From Vicugna pacos (Eukaryota > Chordata > Mammalia > Artiodactyla > Camelidae), in contig NC_133005.1 in assembly GCF_048564905.1 (NCBI RefSeq), positions 26,219,501 to 26,283,500 of the forward strand: a stretch of DNA of 64,000 bases, in the 5' to 3' direction. Below, one piece after another: positions 24,050-34,900 of this stretch. Under the pieces are notes generated by a model. It was not told the origin of the DNA. It worked only from the letters and a program-made list of their open reading frames with translations, and ran no database searches. A program made the translations under genes and the position numbers. Within the stretch, counting starts at the first letter, position 1. Each line of letters begins with the position of its first letter.

Positions 24050-24255
24050 GGTTCTCCAACTTGAGCTTGCATCAGAATGACCTGGAAGGCTGGTTAAAAT
24101 GTATATTGCTGGCCCTACCCCAGAGTTTCTGAATCAGAAGGTCTGAGATGGAGCTCAAGTTTGCATCTGTAACAGGTTCTGTGGTGATGCTGATGCTACT
24201 AGACCAAGGACCACATTTGTTAACCACGATCCAGTGGCATATATATTGAAATCCT
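24050..24255 (+). mobile_element. MER5A-like hAT DNA transposon
   Basis: GCTTGCATCAGAATGACCTG, then CCCCAGAGTTTCTGAATCAG, and an inverted-looking end TTTGTTAACCACGATCC. Confidence 0.7.
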
Positions 24256-24299
24256 GCTTGCCATAGCAGTGATGTCATTTGGAATGCTTAGTTAGGCTT

Positions 24300-25040
24300 G
24301 AAAGGTTGGAATGGTTTTCCCAAGAAATTTCTAATTTAATTCACTAAGAATGTTAAAAAAAGAAATACATAGCAGTCAAATAGGCCAGCATTGCTACTCA
24401 AAAATCAACTTTGACAAGATTTTCCAAATAAGATTGCTTTTTGGCTAGAAAACTATGAATTCATTCTGTTGTTCTTCAAACACGCTTTGGACTTTCCTTT
24501 AAGACAACCAACTAACTTTGATATGATAAACTAAGTGGTGTGGTCAGCTATAATCTCTGAAAAAGATTTTTCAAAAAATTGGCTATTTTGTTGGCTTCCT
24601 TTAATAAAATTAATAACTTTCACTGGTTTTGTCCAACATATACATGAATTTCAGCAGGATACCTGCTTTCCAAAGATTTACAACATGTAAAAGAGTATGC
24701 GAAATAATAATGTTTTGAGATGCTTCTAATAATTTTTAAATAACTTTGCTATATTTTCATTTTTCAGGACTAATTTAGTATTGACTGAAATTGCCCTTGT
24801 CAGTTCTATAAACATTTTTCATCTAGTTTTGTGTGAGGAGGTTAAATAAACCTTAAAATGGCCTTGCCACTCATATCAGGCATAAACTAAGTGTTGTGCA
24901 ATTTCCAGCTTGTCTTTCTCAAGTTGGATCACAAAATTGATACCAGATTGTAATAGCATAATAAGTATTGCTTCTAAAATTCTGCAACAGCAACAATTCA
25001 AGGGGAAATCATATTATTGCTGAGACATATTTTTATCAGT
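24300..25040. other. Unclassified AT-rich block
   Basis: No repeat text or coding frame recognised. It is separated from a similar block (26770-27780) by L1 DNA. Confidence 0.35.
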
Positions 25041-25049
25041 TGATTTACT

Positions 25050-26175
25050 GTAAAAATGACACATGCCAGAAGACTAAAAAGCTTTTGCACAGGGAAGGAA
25101 ACTACCAATAAAACAAAAAGTCTGCCTGTTGAATGGGGGAAGTTATTTGCAAATGATATATCCAATAAGGGGTTAATATCCAAAAGATATGAAGAACTCA
25201 TACAACTCAACAACAGAAAACCAAATAACTCAACTAAAAAATGGGCAGAGGATCTATATAGACATTTTCCCAAAGAAGACATACAGATGGCCAACAGGCA
25301 CATGAAATGATGCTCTCTACATCACTCATCACCAGGGAAATGCAAATCAAAACCATTATGAGATAGCACCCTCAAACCTGTCAGATGGCTAATGTCAAAA
25401 AAGACAAGAAATAACAAATGGAAATGTGGGCAAGGATATGGAGAACAGAGAACCCTCACACACTGTTGTTGGGAATGTAAATTGGTGCAGCCACTATGGA
25501 AAACAGTATGGAGATTCCGCACAAAATTAAAAATAGAATTACCATAAGCTCTGGCAATTTCATTCCTGGGTATTTATCCAAAGAAAGCAAAAACACTAAT
25601 TCAAAAAGATATATGCACTCCTATGTTCACTGCAGCAGTATTTACAATAGCCAAGACATGGAAACAACTTAAGTGCCCATCAATAGGTGAATAGATAAAG
25701 AAGATGTGGTATATCACTCAGCCACAAAAAAATAATGAAATCTTGCCACTTGTGACAACATGGATGGACCAGAAGGTATTATGCTAAGTGAAATAAGTCA
25801 GATAGAGAAAGACAAATTCTATATGACTTTACTTATACATAGAATCTAAAAGCCAAAACAAATGAACAGATGTAACAAAACAAGACACAGACTCATAGAT
25901 AAAAAGAGAACAAATAGGTGATTGTAAAGGGGAGAGGAGTCGGGGAAAGAAAGAAATAGGTGAGAGAGATTAAGAGGTACAAAGTTCCAGTTGCAAAAGT
26001 AATGAACCAGAGGTATGAAATATATAATATGGGGAATATAGTAAATAATTAGGTAGCATTTTCGTATAGTGACAGAACTAGACTTACTGTGGTGATCATT
26101 TAGCAACGTATAGAAATAAAGGATCACCAAGTTGTGTAACCGGAACTAACATAGTGTTTTAGGTCAATTATACTT
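25050..26175 (+). mobile_element. L1 ORF2 end and 3' UTR
   Basis: CAAAAGCTTTTGCACAG-like ORF2 text, then GAACTCATACAACTCAACAA, CCCAAAGAAGACATACAGAT, TGTTGGGAATGTAAATTGGT and a 3' UTR ending near CAATTATACTTCAAAAAC. A better preserved L1 than its neighbours. Confidence 0.82.
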
Positions 26176-26179
26176 CAAA

Positions 26180-26765
26180 AACAAACAAATAAGCAAGCTC
26201 ATAGAAAGAGTTCAAGTTTATGTTAGTAGAGGTTGGAGGAGAGGGGAACTGAATGAAGGAAGTCAAAAGGTACAAACTTCCAGCTGTAAGATAAATAAGT
26301 ACTGGGGATATAACAACAAAATAAATATAATTAACATTGCTATATATATGGAAGTTGTTAAGAGAGTAAATCCTAAGAGTTCTCATCACAAGGAAATATT
26401 TTTTGTTGTTTTTTGGGGGGATTACCAGGTTTATTTATTTATTTTTAAATTAGAAAAAATGGGGGGAGGTTTGTTTGTTTGTTTGTTTATTTAATGTATG
26501 TATTTTTTAATGGAGGCACTGGGGATTGAACTCAGGACCTCATGCATGCTAAGCAGGCACTCTACCACTGAGCTATACTCTTCCCCTGCAAGGAAACATT
26601 TTTTCCCATTTCTTCAATTTTGTATCTATATGAGATGATGGTTGTTCACTAACATTGTGATAATCATTTCATTATGTATGGAAGTCAAATCATTATGCTG
26701 TACACCTTAAATTTATACACTGTTGTGAATCAATTATATCTCAATAAAACTAGAAGAAAAATTTA
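26180..26765 (+). mobile_element. L1 3' end, split by a SINE
   Basis: GTCAAAAGGTACAAACTTCC, then GTTCTCATCACAAGGAAATA, the SINE (26405-26588), and CATTATGCTGTACACCTTAA to AATAAAAC. Confidence 0.75.
26405..26588 (-). mobile_element. Camelid tRNA-Ala SINE (vic-1-like), copy A
   Basis: Antisense tRNA-Ala-like head (GGGGATTGAACTCAGGACCT, ACCACTGAGCTATA) with the long T-rich tail. It is flanked by a 16-bp direct repeat, 26389-26404 and 26589-26604, with one mismatch. Confidence 0.88.
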
Positions 26766-26769
26766 AAGT

Positions 26770-27780
26770 ATATATATGCCAGGAGAGTAATTTTTTTCAG
26801 GAGTCAACTGAGCAATTTTCTCCTTTGGTATATACTATGCAACCCAGTACAGTGATAATAAGGTTTTTTCGCTGACAGCTACAACATGACTCAAAACATT
26901 TGCCCATCACATTATATATTTTTTCTTTTTCTGAAAATATTCAAGAGACTGACTAATTCAGCATATCATGTTTCCAAGTATCTTTTTAATACTGTTGGCT
27001 ATAAGCTTTCATTGGCAAGAATATCATTACAAATAACACATTAGTAAATGCCACTTTTTGGTTTTGCACATTTGGTAAAGCCATATTTTTTAAAAACTGT
27101 CTTACTAAACTTACTCTTTTTTTTTAATAAGGCACAAATAAAGCCACTGTCTGTTGACTAATGTCAATACTTCCCCCAGTATCACTATTCACTCTTCCCA
27201 TATTTTTCACCTTCTTAGTCTCATTTTTTGTTAGCATTAAAACAATCCACTTAAGGGCAATTTGAACTAGTTCAGTCAAAATGCTACATTTTTCACACAT
27301 TCAAGATTTTCCTGATTATGAACTTTCTGAAAAACCACACTGCAAATTTCTAACCAAAACTCAGTTGAAAGTCATGACAATGTTGCCAAAAAATGAATAA
27401 AATTCTCCCAGACTTTCATTCACAACTAACTCCAAATTATTTTGATATAAAATTAAACAATACTCAATTATCCCATTATAGGGTGGTGGTCATATTATTG
27501 ACAGACATAGACTGGAAAATCAAATTAGATGCCAGTCCACTGAGTAAAACAATCTGCTCTTAACCAAAGTGTGTGTTTTTCACAGCCCCTCTGTCTCTCT
27601 CTTACAATGTGATGTATTAAGTGTTGTGCCAATATCCTTGGTTCTTGCCAAGGATCAACGTGATGCACTCCAATAATTTCTAATCCATTCTATTTCATTA
27701 TTTAAAAAGTTAGTTGTGACACATTAAATTTATTTCTTGACCCACTAAAGGGTCATAAGCCAAGTCAGAATGGTCTCTAA
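26770..27780. other. Unclassified AT-rich block
   Basis: No repeat text or long frame recognised in either direction. It could be a heavily decayed transposon or unique DNA. Confidence 0.35.
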
Positions 27781-28260
27781 TTGTACCTGACAGGAAACAG
27801 ATGGCTCGTTCAAATTTGGAAGATTAGAGGAGAGTTTAATAAAAAGACTGTTTACAAAGGTATGAACAGAGTGTAAGAGAACCATAGAGGATAACTCCGT
27901 AATGTGGGGCCTGTAATAGCACAGCCATTATTATACCTAGCCTGAAAGAACAAGGGAATGAAAAGGTCACCATTACCTGAAAAGAAGGAGTTGAGAGCAA
28001 CAGAGAGCAACTGAGAGACTAACCAGCCTGAAGGAACCTTCCCGGAAGGGAGCCGGGGGAATAAATATCATGACCTCATTCTGCTCCCTTTCTCCAATCT
28101 CATTCCTAGATGTCCCATCAACTGGAACCAATTGGAAGTCAGAGAGAAAGTGAATCCATTGGTGTAGCTCATATAGGACCACAGGAGTAGAGAACACTTG
28201 ACCCTCATAGGGCAGAGAGGGTGAAGGGTACATCCAGAAGAGTAAATGGACAATATCCCA
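27780..28260. mobile_element. Old interspersed repeat, family unresolved
   Basis: AGAGTTTAATAAAAAGACTG, then TGTTTACAAAGGTATGAACA, a text recurrent in mammals. It may be an LTR fossil; no internal region is seen. Confidence 0.4.
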
Positions 28261-28319
28261 TACACTAGGTTATGCCCAGTAACAAGCAACTTCATCAAAA
28301 TCACTCGAAAGTATAAGGA

Positions 28320-28735
28320 AGAAAACAATAAAAAATACTGAATCACTATGTTGTACACCTGAAACACATACAATATTGTAAATCAACTATACTTCAATAA
28401 AAAATAAAGTACATGTGATTAGTAATAAAATGTGAAAGTATTTTAAAAAAGAAAGAAAATAATTTTTAAAAAGCCAAAATTAGGACAATAGAAAACAAAA
28501 CAATTGACAGCAACAACTAAATCAAAAGTTGTTCTGGCAAAACTAATCAAGGCATAGCTATTAGGAATGAAACAGATAGAACAACTTCATGCTAATAAAT
28601 TTCTAGAAAAATACAACTTTCTGTGATCATTTTGTAATATATACGGAATCACTATGTTATACACCTGAAACTAGTATATTTTAAGTCAATTATACTTTAA
28701 TAAAAAATAAAAGTGAAAAATAAAACTTTCTAAGT
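28320..28735 (+). mobile_element. Two L1 fragments with 3' tails
   Basis: AATCACTATGTTGTACACCT to AATAAAAAATAAAG (28320-28420), then L1 ORF2-like text and a second AATCACTATGTTATACACCT tail ending about 28710. Confidence 0.65.
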
Positions 28736-29165
28736 TAGGGAAGAGGATGGCATTTAGGAAAGGATCTTCCTTCCTCTCTCTGGCCTAGAATCTAGGGTGT
28801 TGATTGATGATCAAGGGTGTCCGAGTGTAGGAGTGAGCTGACCTCGGCCACAAAAAACCCTGAATAATGAATGGGGTGGACTGTGGCTCTATCAGCCGCC
28901 AGAGCGAATGGTAGTTGTTAGTTTCTAGATGCTGTAATTTCTTCAACTTTCAGTCAAATCTTGTTAAAAAGTTATAGCAGTTCTCATCTGTGTTATAGGA
29001 AATTAAGAGTAGGTCTGGCTCCCTATTTGAGGCAAAGTAATAAAAGGAGGGCCGTAGGTATCCTTGCCTATCAAAGTGGCCACAGAGGCTTACCCTGAAA
29101 CTGCAGAAAATAATCAGCGGCTAAATTAACAAAGGTTCACGGGCAAAGGTGAGTTTGGCAGATAA
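28735..29165. other. Intergenic stretch, nothing recognised
   Basis: No repeat or gene signature seen. Confidence 0.4.
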
Positions 29166-29169
29166 AACC

Positions 29170-29460
29170 GGACAAGCTGTTGGTTATCTCTGTATGATAC
29201 TACAATGGCAGATATACGTCATTATACGTTTGTCAAAACCCACAGAATGTACACCACCATGAATGAACCACAATGTAAACTATCTACTCTGGGTGATAAT
29301 GATGTGTCAATGTAGGATCACTCTGAAAGGGGGGTGTTGATAATGGGGGAGGCTATGCAAGCATGGGGGGAGAGGAGAGGAAATATGGGAAATCTCTGCA
29401 CCTTCTGCTCAATACTGATGTGAACCTAAAACTCCTAAAATATAAAGCCTACTGAAAAAC
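29170..29460 (+). mobile_element. L1 3' end
   Basis: GTCAAAACCCACAGAATGTA to TATAAAGCCTACTG, the same family as the copy at 6.5 kb. Confidence 0.75.
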
Positions 29461-29464
29461 GAAA

Positions 29465-29610
29465 TTCAGTCCCTCAGTCACATAGCCATATTTTCAGGGT
29501 TCAACAGCCACATGTAACCAGTGTCTACTCTATTGGACAGTGTAATAGCTCTGATAGTTCTATTAGAATATTTCCATCATCCCAGAAAATTCTGTGGGAG
29601 AGCACTGTTC
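29465..29610 (+). mobile_element. hAT-type MER fragment
   Basis: TTCAACAGCCACATGTAACC, then GTGTCTACTCTATTGGACAG. Related to the copy at 52.3 kb; subfamily not resolved. Confidence 0.5.
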
Positions 29611-29614
29611 TATA

Positions 29615-30115
29615 TGGTGGTGGTTGCATGGGTGTCTCAATCTGCCAAAACTCATGAGCATGTATACTTAAAGTAGATGCATTTTATTGTATGTAAATTA
29701 TATCTCAATAAACTTGATTTAAAAGAATAAAAGAGCAAAACACCTACAGAACAGAAAACACTTTAGCGATATATTATCTAATTGCAAATATATGAATCCT
29801 GTTTGGATCCTGATTCAAACAAACTACGTTTATAAAATAATTTTTAAAATCTGAACATTAGCTGGGTAAATGTTCAAACATTTGAACATGAATTGACTTA
29901 TTAAGGAATAACTGTTGATTTTTGTAGATGTGTTTGGAGGTGCATTCTGAAATACTTAAGGATGAAATGATAATGATGCTTGGGATATCCTAAATAATCT
30001 AGTGTGGATATAAATGAAATAAGGCTGGTCATGAGTTGACTGTCTTTGAAGCTGGGTTTGTTGAAGCTGAGTGATGAGTACATGTTCTCTCTACTTTTGC
30101 TTATTGTAAATTTTC
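29615..30115 (+). mobile_element. L1 3'-end fragments
   Basis: A tail TGTAAATTATATCTCAATAA at 29695-29715, then a second tail text (TGAAGCTGAGTGATGAGTAC) up to 30115. Confidence 0.55.
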
Positions 30116-30124
30116 CATAATTCC

Positions 30125-30400
30125 AAGTTTAAAAACTCACTTCCTCAGAGGCCTTCCCTGACCACCCTGTCTAAGGTAGATTACCTCTCCCCAGTATTTC
30201 TAGCACAGCATCCTATTTTCTTCATAGCACTTATCATGATGTTATTTTATATATCCACTAGATTATTTCTCTGTTAGAATTTAGTTTCCATGAGAATAAA
30301 AACTCTTTGCCTTGTTCACAGCTAAACCCTGGGGCAGGGGCTGGCACACAAAGGGGCTTAATAAAATCTCTGATGCATGGAAGGATAGATGGATAGATGC
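30125..30400 (+). mobile_element. L2 3' end
   Basis: CAGAGGCCTTCCCTGACCAC, then TCATAGCACTTATCATGATG and the GGGGCTTAATAAAATCTCTG tail. Confidence 0.8.
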
Positions 30401-30464
30401 ACAGAATAAAGGGCAGAAGCACAGGCTGGGACAAGAACTAACACAGAAAATTAGAAATAAACCC

Positions 30465-31080
30465 CAAAGGGAGGTGTGGCTAAGATGGCAAAGTAGGAAA
30501 ACCCTGTGCTTACCTCCTCCCATAGGCACACCAAAATTATAACCATTTACAGAGAAATTATCTATGAGAATGACCTGAAGACTAGCAGAAAAGATTTCCC
30601 ACAACTAAAGACATAAGAAGGAACCACAATGAGATGGGCAGAGGGTGCAGAGAATCAGTGTAGTCAAGACCTACACCCCCATTAGGTGACCCACAAACAG
30701 GATAAGCACAATTGCAAAAGTTCTCCCCAAGGAGCGAGGGGTCTGAGCTCCACATCAGGCTCCCCAGCCCAGGGATCTTTGTACCAAGAAGATGAGCCCC
30801 CAGAATGTCTGGCTTTGAAGGCCAGCAGGGCTTTTGTACAAGAAAGCCAGAGGGCTGTCAGGAACAGAAACTCCACTCTTAAAGGACCCACACAAAATCT
30901 CACATGAAATATAGTCAATAATACTGTAATAACTTTGTAGGGTAACAGATGGCAACTAGACTTATCATGGTGATCATTTTGTAATGTATAAAAATATCTA
31001 ACAACTATGCTGTACACTCAGAACTAATATAATACTATAAGTCAACTATACTTCAATTAAAAAATAAAAAATGAAAAATC
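30465..31080 (+). mobile_element. L1 with 5' UTR joined to 3' end (no ORFs)
   Basis: 5' UTR text (GGCTAAGATGGCAAAGTAGG; CTCCCCAAGGAGCGAGGG) matches the 5' part of the L1 at 3750. At about 30907 it jumps to L1 3'-end text (TAGTCAATAATACTGTAATA to CAACTATACTTCAATTAAAA). Both ORFs are absent. Confidence 0.7.
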
Positions 31081-31299
31081 ACCCCTCACCCCCCACAAAA
31101 GGAACTAACAAATACATTTAGAACACCCTCCCCAGAGATCCAGAAAATGGGAACCTTGAAAGGAAGGGAGCTTCAAGTATCAACCCCTGGGGTCTTTGGA
31201 GCCAGCTGACTTTAAGTTTAGCTGTTTCTCCAACTGTAGGAGAAAAGTAATCAGATTCGCAATTGTTTTTAGCTATGAACCCTCTCTTTGAGTGAAATC

Positions 31300-31357
31300 T
31301 AATGAAACAACCCAACATGTAAAATAGAAGACTATGATAGTCAAAAGCAGATTTATT
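31300..31357 (-). terminator. EDEM2: EDEM2 poly(A) signal and GU-rich downstream element (candidate)
   Basis: Minus-strand AATAAA lies at 31357-31352, about 49 nt past the stop, followed by a GU-rich stretch (TGTTGGGTTGTTTC) near 31300-31318. This would give a very short 3' UTR of about 70 nt. A more distal site before the L1 at 31080 cannot be excluded. Confidence 0.5.
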
Positions 31358-31405
31358 CTTATAGTTTAGTTTCAAAAACAAACAAACAAAAAAATCATCC
31401 AGTGG

Positions 31406-31903
31406 TTATGAGGAATCTAGGAAAACCTGTCCCAGTAATGCCAGCTTCGAGGTGAAGGGTTGACTAGGGCAGCTGAGAAGTGGGATTTTCTGCTTGGCAG
31501 ACTTCTCCCTTGCCTGGTCATGGTTTTCAGGTGAGGAGGGTGTTTCTGGCCCTGCTGGGGGTTCCCATGGCCCAGAGCTCATCGTTTTTTTCTGAAATCT
31601 CGACCTATTTCGTTTGAGAGAGTAGAATTCCCTCATCAAATCTTCCACTTCCCACTGTTCTTCCTTCAGCCTCCGGCAACAGTGCAGGGCAGCAGGGTCG
31701 ATGGGGTGGGCTTCTGTGTTGAAGATATAACCCCCAGCCCCCAGGATGCACTCCCCGTAGGGGGTTATCACTGCATCGAAGGTGGAGCCATTGTTGTGGA
31801 TGAAGTTGGTCGGGTCAAACAGCAGGTAGAGGTATTTCACAGTCTCGGCCAGGAAGAAGGACTCCATCCGGTTGTCAAGCTTGTGGTCTCGCAGATCTTT
31901 GAT
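31406..31903 (-). CDS. EDEM2: EDEM2 exon 11, terminal coding exon (residues 413-577 and stop)
   Basis: Starts [20 protein letters not shown], the end of the GH47 fold, holds the NNGS sequon, and ends in the variable tail [19 protein letters not shown] through VFLDSS and TAA. One residue is missing against human in the Lys/Arg-rich tail segment. The functional Cys in LLSCPS is kept. Acceptor ACGTGGCAG. Confidence 0.96.
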   Translation of the reverse strand: MKDLRDHKLDNRMESFFLAETVKYLYLLFDPTNFIHNNGSTFDAVITPYGECILGAGGYIFNTEAHPIDPAALHCCRRLKEEQWEVEDLMREFYSLKRNRSRFQKKTMSSGPWEPPAGPETPSSPENHDQAREKSAKQKIPLLSCPSQPFTSKLALLGQVFLDSS

Positions 31904-34900
31904 CTGCCACGTAGGAGAGGGAAGCAAGTCAGAACAGCCTCAGAGTGCAGCAGAGAGGGTCAGGGGAGGTCCGTTAGGAATTCCTGCTCTGCCACTGAGT
32001 GGCCTGGAGCCTTTGGGAAGATCACTTAACTTTTCAGAGCTTTTCCCTTTTCCTAGCCGTCATCATCTCTCACCTGGGTTATCACAACTTTCAACTGGGC
32101 TTCCTGCTTCCATCCTTACTCTAATGTATATTTATATTGTCAGTCTTACCTGTCACTTCTCCACTGAAAACCCTCTGTTGATACCCCATTTCCCAAAGAC
32201 TAAAATTCAAGCCCTTATCACGACCTACCATGTCCTTTGTGATGTGGCTCTGCTCCCTCCCTGACCTCATCTCTTCCCACTCTCTCCACCCCGCCTTTCT
32301 GTTCTGTGGACAAACACGCTGCCACCCTGGTTCTGTGCATTGGTGTTCTTTCAGCCCAGAGCGCTCTCCTTCAGACATCCTCCCAGCAAGCTCCTCTGCT
32401 TCCTTCAAGTCTTCGCTCAAATGCTGCCTCATCAGGACGGTCTTCCCTGGCTTCCCTATGTGACAATCTCCTATCCCATTTAACCCATCCTTTTGTGATT
32501 ATAAACATTGATCTAGTCATCCCCTTTCATGCCGTAAAAATGTAGCATCATTTATTTAGCTATTCCTCCCTTCGTGGACATTAAGGTGGTTACCAAGTTT
32601 TTGCTCTTATAAGCAACCAATTAGGAATCTTTATGAAGAAAAAGTCATACTGAGCTTACAGTCAGGGATGAGTAAACATACTTGCTGCAAACATTTATAT
32701 CAGATTCTCAGAACTAGTGATACATTTTCTTAAACAAAACTAAGTCTCAGTAGACATCTATTTTACACAAAAAAGTAACTCAAGTATGGACTTGATGTAC
32801 CAAGAATTACGATTCTCTTGCCCTGTTTGCCAAAGGCCAAGGACTCAGATGCCTGTTCCCATGATCCACTTTGGAAGGGCTCCAAAGGGCTTCATTTTCA
32901 TGGAAATAAGTCAAGAGTTCCTAAGGCCCCAGTGGGCTCATCCACTTTGGCTCTTCACAAAATACAACATATTAGAAACTAAAACATATCATTGCTTCAC
33001 TTTTCCCCTACATATATAAGTCTTTTGTTTAAAAATATGTATCTGTTTTACTTAAAGGATATGATCACGTTATAAATTTTTGACAAAGAAAGGCTTTTTG
33101 TTTATTTTTGATTCCATACCCTAAAAAAACCACTGAAGGTGAATTTTCTTCCAGACTATTCTCTTACACATCTGGTTTTTACATGTCCGCAACCACTGTT
33201 TAATATTTATATCTTGCCTGCTTGGGTCCTCCAAGGGTGTGACATGGCTCTCACCCTTGACCCTTTCAATCCATTCTCCACAGAGCAGCAAGAGTGATCT
33301 TTCCAAAATACAAATCAGAGTATGCTACTACTCTGCTGTAAATCCTAACAAGGTTTCTCATTCCAGGCAGAACAAAATCCAAGCTCTTCCCCACAGCTCA
33401 TACAAAGCCCAACGTGATCTAGCCCCTGCCTACCTCTGGGACTATATTTTCTCCACTTTCCTCCTTGCTCACGCCCTTCCAGTCACACTGGCCTTCTTTC
33501 TGTCTCCCAGATACACATTCACTGTTTTTCCTACTAAAATGTCAGCTCAGGGGCTTGGTCTTTCTTCATTGCTATAACCCTCAGCATCTGGCCCGTGAAA
33601 GACACTCAGTAAATATCTGTGAGACCAGGAGGGCTGTTTCATTAAGGATCCCCTGGTTTGCATTTAAGGCTGTGGGACACCGTACTTCCCTTCTAGAATC
33701 CATTTTATAGACCTTTTCATAGAACATTTCACAAAGTAGCCTATCCAGACAGCTAAAGGATCTCTGCAGCAGGGAGAATGCCAAGGGCATGGAGTCAAGT
33801 CCCCGGGAACTAATCCTAGCTCCACCTCTACCAGTGATGTGACCTTCAGCAAGGCTCCAACCTTCTGTTCTTCAGCCTCCCCATCTACAAAATGAAGGCA
33901 CTGCTGACCTCTCTAAGGTCTCTTCTGGTGCTAATATACCAGAGGCTCTTCAGCAGCAGGGGGAGACATTTCCCAACTTTGGGGCCCATGGAAATACTTA
34001 CTGTAGCAAATCCACACTCCACCTTGCTGATTTTTTCAATGGATTCCACAGCATCTCTTCCGAGTTCTAAGAGGGTGGGATCCCCCGTGGCACGGTAGAG
34101 GTACATTGCACTCTCAATAAGTTCTGCAAAGTTCAAAACAGACCTTCCTTACTAGTGGCTGAGCAGGAAAGTCTTGGGGCCCAAATGGAGCAGTAAGAAA
34201 CTCTTCCCCCCATACCTTGCCCACAAGGCCCCAACTAGGAGGAACACAGGACAACTCACTCAGTGCTGAGTTTTCAGAGCCACTATACCCGAAGTCTGAA
34301 GCTTAGTGGAGACCAGCATTAAAATGGACCATGGATTCCCATCCCAAGGGAGATACAGACATCCAGGCTCTGGGATAGGGGAGATGGCAGAGGCTGCTGC
34401 CTATCTCCTAATATCTGTTCCCTCCTTCTTCCTTAGTAATAGAGTAGCTAATTTTATCCAAGCACATGGCTGCCTAGACTAACAACTATTCCCAGCAAGC
34501 AGGTGTGGGATTGAGGTCCCTGACACCAAACAGAACCATATAAAACCTGAAAATCAGAGAGAAGTAAATTTCTATTTTAATTAAGCCAGTACTTTTTCTC
34601 TGTCACTTACAGTCTAACCTAATCCTAAAACTTGAAAGAGTATGAGCCTGTCATTATAAGGCCCTTCCCAAGATGGGATAGACAACAAGATGAAGGTTAA
34701 GACATTCAAGAGTCAACCTTCAGGTCGGGGGTTATAGCTCAGTGGTAGAGCATGTACTTGGCATGCAGGAGGTCCTGAGTTCAATCCTCAGTGCCTCTGT
34801 TAAGGGAAAATAAAATAAAATAATTTTTTAAAAAGAGTCAACTTTCAATCTAGCAAAGATGCAGCCATCAGTTCATTGTGCCCAGAAGAACCGGAATGTG

